Source of the DNA: Ruminococcus sp.
Lineage (GTDB): Bacteria; Bacillota; Clostridia; Oscillospirales; Acutalibacteraceae
Assembly (NCBI GenBank): GCA_024403825.1
Contig: JAKSRB010000008.1
Coordinates: 1 to 45,632 of the forward strand
DNA: 45,632 nucleotides
Direction: 5' to 3'
The notes under the pieces are model-generated. The model ran no database searches, was not told where the DNA came from, and was given only the letters and a program-made list of their open reading frames with translations. The position numbers and the translations under genes are program-made. This document shows, one piece after another, positions 42,520 through 45,632 of this stretch (its first letter is position 1; each line of letters opens with the position of its first letter).

Positions 42520-42618
42520 AATAAAAATCACCTACTAATATTAAAGCATAAAAATAAGGCAGTTGCAATGGTATAAAAGAAAAAAATCTGCCAAGAATAA
42601 AAACAGAGGTGATAAATA

Positions 42619-43050
42619 ATGATAAATGATGTAGAGATGCTGACATATGTACTGCAAAACGCAGAAATGGGCTGTCAGGGAATAACCTGTGTAAGAAAGG
42701 ATATAAAGGACAGCGAAATAGACGGAGTACTATGTGAGCAGCTTGTAAAGTACGGAAAAATCTATCATTGTGCAAACAATATGCTCAGGAACAGAGGAGA
42801 AGAGATACACCATGTAAGTCCAATGACAAAGGCAATGACAAGGGTAGCGGCAAGCCGAGATTTAAAGCGTGACTCATCAGCCTCGCACATAGCAGAAATG
42901 ATGATAAAGGGCAATACAATGGGTGTAAACAAAATGGCACGACACATAAGAAACTATGAGGGAAATGACGAAAGCATAAAAATGCTTGCAAGAAAAATGC
43001 TTGATACAGAGGAAGAGAACATCAGAGAAATGAAGTCATTCATAGGCTGA
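42619..43050 (+). CDS. Helical protein of unknown function (ferritin-like bundle suspected)
   Basis: This protein has 143 residues with a GAGGTG site and ATG at 42619. There is no signal peptide or membrane segment. The sequence reads as four amphipathic helices (roughly 3-18, 24-50, 66-105 and 108-143), with acidic/His residues spaced like a ferritin-like or DUF2383-type bundle and an ending LARKMLDTEEENIREM that recalls such families. Two Cys (residues 19 and 24) lie in GCQGITC. The metal ligands cannot be confirmed from sequence. It has a strong terminator. Confidence 0.7.
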   Translation: MINDVEMLTYVLQNAEMGCQGITCVRKDIKDSEIDGVLCEQLVKYGKIYHCANNMLRNRGEEIHHVSPMTKAMTRVAASRDLKRDSSASHIAEMMIKGNTMGVNKMARHIRNYEGNDESIKMLARKMLDTEEENIREMKSFIG

Positions 43051-43051
43051 A

Positions 43052-43098
43052 AAAGAACCGCCAATCGCAGGATATATCAGACGATTGGCGGTTCTTTA
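43052..43098 (+). terminator. Terminator after the helical-bundle gene
   Basis: AAAGAACCGCCAATCG (43052-43067) pairs perfectly over 16 bases with CGATTGGCGGTTCTTT (43082-43097). Confidence 0.9.
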
Positions 43099-43139
43099 TG
43101 CGTTTAATTAATAATCAATGCAAATGACTAAGCTTTTAA

Positions 43140-43191
43140 ATTATACAATAAAAACCGCAAGGCATACAGCTTATGCCATATGCCTTGCGGT
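43140..43191 (-). terminator. Terminator of the spore protein gene
   Basis: ACCGCAAGGCATA (43154-43166) pairs perfectly with TATGCCTTGCGGT (43179-43191). On the minus strand it is followed by a T-rich run (TTTTATTGTATAA), so it terminates the leftward spore gene. Confidence 0.85.
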
Positions 43192-43227
43192 GAAAAGTGG
43201 TAAAATTTTATTTGTGGAAACAGAAAA

Positions 43228-43425
43228 TTATTTCATACTGTTTTCGTAAGATTCAATCATCTTTTTAACCATTTGACCGCCAACAGAGCCTGCTTCTCTT
43301 GCAGAAATATCGCCGTTGTAGCCCTGCTTAAGGTTTACGCCAACCTCGTTGGCACATTCCATTTTAAAGCGTTCCATAGCTTCTCTTGCCTGTGGTACAT
43401 TAAGCTGATTATTGTTGCTTGACAT
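43228..43425 (-). CDS. Alpha/beta-type small acid-soluble spore protein
   Basis: This protein has 65 residues with an AAAGGAG site. These proteins coat DNA in the dormant spore, protect it from UV and heat, and are degraded by the Gpr protease at germination. The signature is intact: APQ-like VPQAREAMERFKMECANEVG with the Gpr-cut region at ANEVGV, then NGDISAREAGSVGGQMVKKM. Expression is expected in the forespore under sigma-G; a weak match to that promoter (TGAAAA near 43493-43498, TATGCTA at 43473-43479 on the minus strand) is present. Its presence shows the organism can sporulate. Confidence 0.97.
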   Translation of the reverse strand: MSSNNNQLNVPQAREAMERFKMECANEVGVNLKQGYNGDISAREAGSVGGQMVKKMIESYENSMK

Positions 43426-43561
43426 AATTGAAAACTCCTTTAATTTAAAAACTTCTAAAAATCATCAATATTTAGCATAGCCGAATTTTACTTTTTCAGC
43501 ACAATCATCCGACTATGCATAATCAAGCAAATTCGTATATGAAATATCAGCGATTTTAAAT

Positions 43562-43634
43562 AATCTATATTAAGCGACTTGCTGACATCTCAGTTCGTTG
43601 TCGCAATAGTATTGTATGTCGCTTAATTCAGATT
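43562..43634. repeat. Inverted repeat downstream of the NACHT gene
   Basis: ATTAAGCGAC (43569-43578) pairs with GTCGCTTAAT (43618-43627), extended by AATCT (43562-43566) with AGATT (43630-43634). The 39-base interior contains further short pairings. No T run follows either way. It lies in the 280-base gap between the spore gene and the NACHT gene, which otherwise holds only AT-rich sequence. Confidence 0.55.
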
Positions 43635-43705
43635 ATTATTTGTAGTTTTTGCAATTTATTTAGGAAGTTTTTGTATTGATTTTTTAAAATTTATATTATA
43701 AGACC

Positions 43706-45632
43706 TTATTTTTCTCCTTTATCTCGTAATCTTTCTAACTCTGCAATCTGTTCCTCTTGGTAGTAAGATTTAAAACCATTAGGTAGAGTAGCACCTATTA
43801 AATTTGAGACTTTTAAATTTACTCCAGATAAATTTGCCCGAGATAAATTTGCCTCAGATAAATTTGCTCCAGTTAAATCTGCGTTAGTTAAATCGGCGTT
43901 AGTTAAATTTGCCCCAGATAACTTTGCCTCAGGTAAATTTGCTCCAGTTAAATCTGCGTTAGTTAAATCTGCGTTAGTTAAATTTGCGTTAGTTAAATTT
44001 GCCCCAGATAACTTTGCCTCAGATAAATTTGCTCCAGATAAATTTGCTCCAGATAAATCTGCCTCAGATAACTTTGCCCCAGATAAATTTGCCTTATATA
44101 AATTTGCCCAAGATAAATCTGCGTTAGTTAAATTTGCTCCAGTTAAATCTGCGTTAGTTAAATTTGCCGCAGATAACTTTGCCAACAATAAATTTGCCTC
44201 AGATAACTTTGCCCCATATAAATTTGCCTCATATAACTTTGCCCCATATAAATTTGCCTCATATAACTTTGCCTCATATAACTTTGCTCCAGATAAATCT
44301 GCCTCAGATAAATCTGTCTCAGATAAATCTGTCCCAGATAAATTTGTCCCAGATAAATTTATCCCAGATAACTTTGCATCAGTTAATTTTGCCCCAGATA
44401 AATCTGCACTATTTAAGTTTGCTTTATATAGATTTGTCTTTGTAAGAAATACTTTTTGATATATGCAATTTCTAAATATACTGCTCAACATATTATCATT
44501 GCTGAAAATATCAAAAGCAATATTATATATATTTGTATATAAATTAATTTTTTCATCTGTTTCTAAATATTCCTGATAAGCAAAGACATAAATATTAATT
44601 ATGTTAACATATATTTCCGTCATTTTCTTAATTGGATTTTTTTCATCCTTTAAATATTTCCATACTATTGAACCGTCTAACAGCATTTTTTCAAAAAATT
44701 GTGGCAAACACTTTTTATAATGCTCATTTTCTGGAAATTCGGATTTATTGTGTTTTTTATCGCTTTCGGCTCTTAGTTGAATAAATTCTAAAACCTTTTC
44801 TGCAATATTCCCATATGCACATAATTCGCATACGGTGTCAATAATTTGTTTTATTTCCTCATCAGATAAATTATCAGATAAGTTATTATAAAGCTGATTA
44901 AGCTCTCTGTAAATTTTTTCACACAAGAAGAAATCTCTTATATTATTGTGATAAAATTCAACTGCACCATTAGTAGTGTTTATGTTCCAATAGCTGCATA
45001 GGGCATAGCTTCTTTCGGTAATTTCCTGAGCTGTAACATCATCGGTAATACCTTGTACAATTTCCTTTAACTCTTGACCAGATAGAACAAATTTGTTGTT
45101 GCCAGATTTATACATTCTGTAGGCTATTTCTTCATTTACCCTATAAATACAGTCTTTATAAGAATAAATATTATGAAAATACTTATAAGTTATACTACTG
45201 TTATATTCAGTTTCTGTAATAACATTATAAAAAACCTTGTTGAATATTGTCCAATGATTATCAAGATTATCAGCAAGGCTTTTGCCATTTGCACAAAGCA
45301 TATAGAGCATCATAGGAGTGTCACAGACACCGTCTGAGTCCTCATCATCAATGTTTGTAATATATTCTTCAACCATTGGCTCAATAGTTTGATTACATAC
45401 AAATTTATATTTATCTAACCATTGCTTTCTTTTTTCCTTGTCAAAATGCTTCAAATATATACTGATAGTTTTTTTATGGTTGGAAACATTAGCGTACTTT
45501 GGTCGAGTTGTAACAATAACCTTGTGTGTTCCTAAAAGATATTGTAATTCATCAAGCAGGTTTGTATAACCTATATTTTCAATTAAGCACAATTCATCAT
45601 AACCGTCAAGGACAATAACTGCATTTGGAAAT
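43706..45632 (-). CDS. NACHT NTPase with pentapeptide repeats (N-terminus beyond window)
   Basis: The reading frame runs to the window end, so about 641 C-terminal residues are seen. The visible part begins at the Walker B of a NACHT STAND NTPase (VIVLDGYDEL), followed by VIVTTRP (sensor 1 arginine region) and, after about 190 residues, EFYHNNIRDFFLCEKIY, typical of the NACHT-associated winged-helix/helical region. Residues from about 400 of the visible part form 44 uninterrupted pentapeptide repeats of the A(N/D)L-x-x type, a right-handed beta helix likely to be the sensor or target-binding part. NACHT proteins with repeat sensors act as NLR-like switches, and several bacterial families protect against phage. 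That role here is inferred. The N-terminal effector is not visible. Confidence 0.88.
   Translation of the reverse strand, partial: FPNAVIVLDGYDELCLIENIGYTNLLDELQYLLGTHKVIVTTRPKYANVSNHKKTISIYLKHFDKEKRKQWLDKYKFVCNQTIEPMVEEYITNIDDEDSDGVCDTPMMLYMLCANGKSLADNLDNHWTIFNKVFYNVITETEYNSSITYKYFHNIYSYKDCIYRVNEEIAYRMYKSGNNKFVLSGQELKEIVQGITDDVTAQEITERSYALCSYWNINTTNGAVEFYHNNIRDFFLCEKIYRELNQLYNNLSDNLSDEEIKQIIDTVCELCAYGNIAEKVLEFIQLRAESDKKHNKSEFPENEHYKKCLPQFFEKMLLDGSIVWKYLKDEKNPIKKMTEIYVNIINIYVFAYQEYLETDEKINLYTNIYNIAFDIFSNDNMLSSIFRNCIYQKVFLTKTNLYKANLNSADLSGAKLTDAKLSGINLSGTNLSGTDLSETDLSEADLSGAKLYEAKLYEANLYGAKLYEANLYGAKLSEANLLLAKLSAANLTNADLTGANLTNADLSWANLYKANLSGAKLSEADLSGANLSGANLSEAKLSGANLTNANLTNADLTNADLTGANLPEAKLSGANLTNADLTNADLTGANLSEANLSRANLSGVNLKVSNLIGATLPNGFKSYYQEEQIAELERLRDKGEK
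43781..44440 (-). repeat. 44 tandem pentapeptide repeats (15-bp DNA period)
   Basis: The 660 bases divide exactly into 44 coding units of 15 bases, each giving a pentapeptide with Leu at the fourth position and Ala/Thr/Ser two before it (for example GANLS, NADLT, EAKLS). The near-identical DNA units suggest expansion by slippage. A 93-codon frame on the opposite strand (44164-44445) is a by-product of the repeat. Confidence 0.95.

Noticed and set aside
42619-43050. Spore coat CotF-like protein
   Set aside because: The helical pattern is compatible, but I could not identify the family signature; left as an unknown helical protein.
43781-44440. CRISPR-like array
   Set aside because: Units are contiguous 15-bp coding repeats with no spacers, so this is a protein repeat.
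44164-44445. Plus-strand open frame of repeated LPQINLPHITLPH-type sequence
   Set aside because: It is the antisense of the pentapeptide repeat array; the 15-bp period keeps the opposite strand open by composition.

Overview
The window looks like a chromosomal segment of a low-GC, spore-forming Gram-positive bacterium of the class Clostridia, most likely an Oscillospiraceae/Ruminococcus-type gut anaerobe. The reasons are an alpha/beta-type small acid-soluble spore protein, a type I dockerin on a leucine-rich secreted protein, Firmicute-style AAGGAGG ribosome binding sites, many short T-tailed hairpin terminators, and Firmicute housekeeping gene sets (RqcH, TrmK-Nif3, YqhQ-PrmC, RecA-RecX). 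The genus is inferred; no 16S rRNA gene or species marker is present.

Region by region: (1) 1-9845 is a cell-surface locus. It holds the end of an upstream gene, a consensus promoter, a 2691-residue secreted protein with a possible starch-binding module and nine 'GW' InlB-type repeats, a small acidic protein made of identical 20-residue repeats, a strong hairpin, and a secreted LRR protein with a dockerin. (2) 9919-14420 carries small membrane proteins, an AraC-type regulator, an AEC transporter with a WYL regulator, and a lysine/alanine-rich DUF6465 protein behind a perfect promoter. (3) 14521-18847 is translation and RNA maintenance: RqcH, DUF1858, TrmK, Nif3-like, TrmB. (4) 18913-22603 is a repeat-bearing lipoprotein followed by an OmpR/PhoR-type two-component system. 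(5) 22635-30609 is a housekeeping run: YqhQ, PrmC, RecA, RecX, RimO, PgsA, CysS and a small membrane-anchored protein. (6) 30691-33976 is envelope polysaccharide modification: MBOAT acyltransferase, SGNH partner and PdaB-like deacetylase. (7) 34196-37210 is an AT-rich accessory gene, a superfamily 1 helicase with a WYL-like N-terminus and a DUF2726-type nuclease-like C-terminus. (8) 37294-43425 contains LexA, an unassigned structured RNA with C-rich loops, a class 3 lipase-like protein, an NAD(P)H/FMN oxidoreductase, a lipoprotein, a family 4 uracil-DNA glycosylase, PduL, an esterase, a helical protein and the spore protein. (9) 43706-45632 is the C-terminal part of a NACHT NTPase carrying 44 uninterrupted pentapeptide repeats, cut by the window edge.

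The genes connect in several ways. LexA-type operators are visible at both recA and lexA, so both halves of the SOS switch are in the window, along with RecX and a uracil-DNA glycosylase. The MBOAT/SGNH pair and the deacetylase probably all act on envelope glycans. The most interesting accessory items are the surface/repeat-peptide/dockerin cassette, the helicase-nuclease fusion, the NACHT-pentapeptide protein (the last two are candidates for phage defence, by inference only) and the C-rich-loop RNA at 38113-38262.
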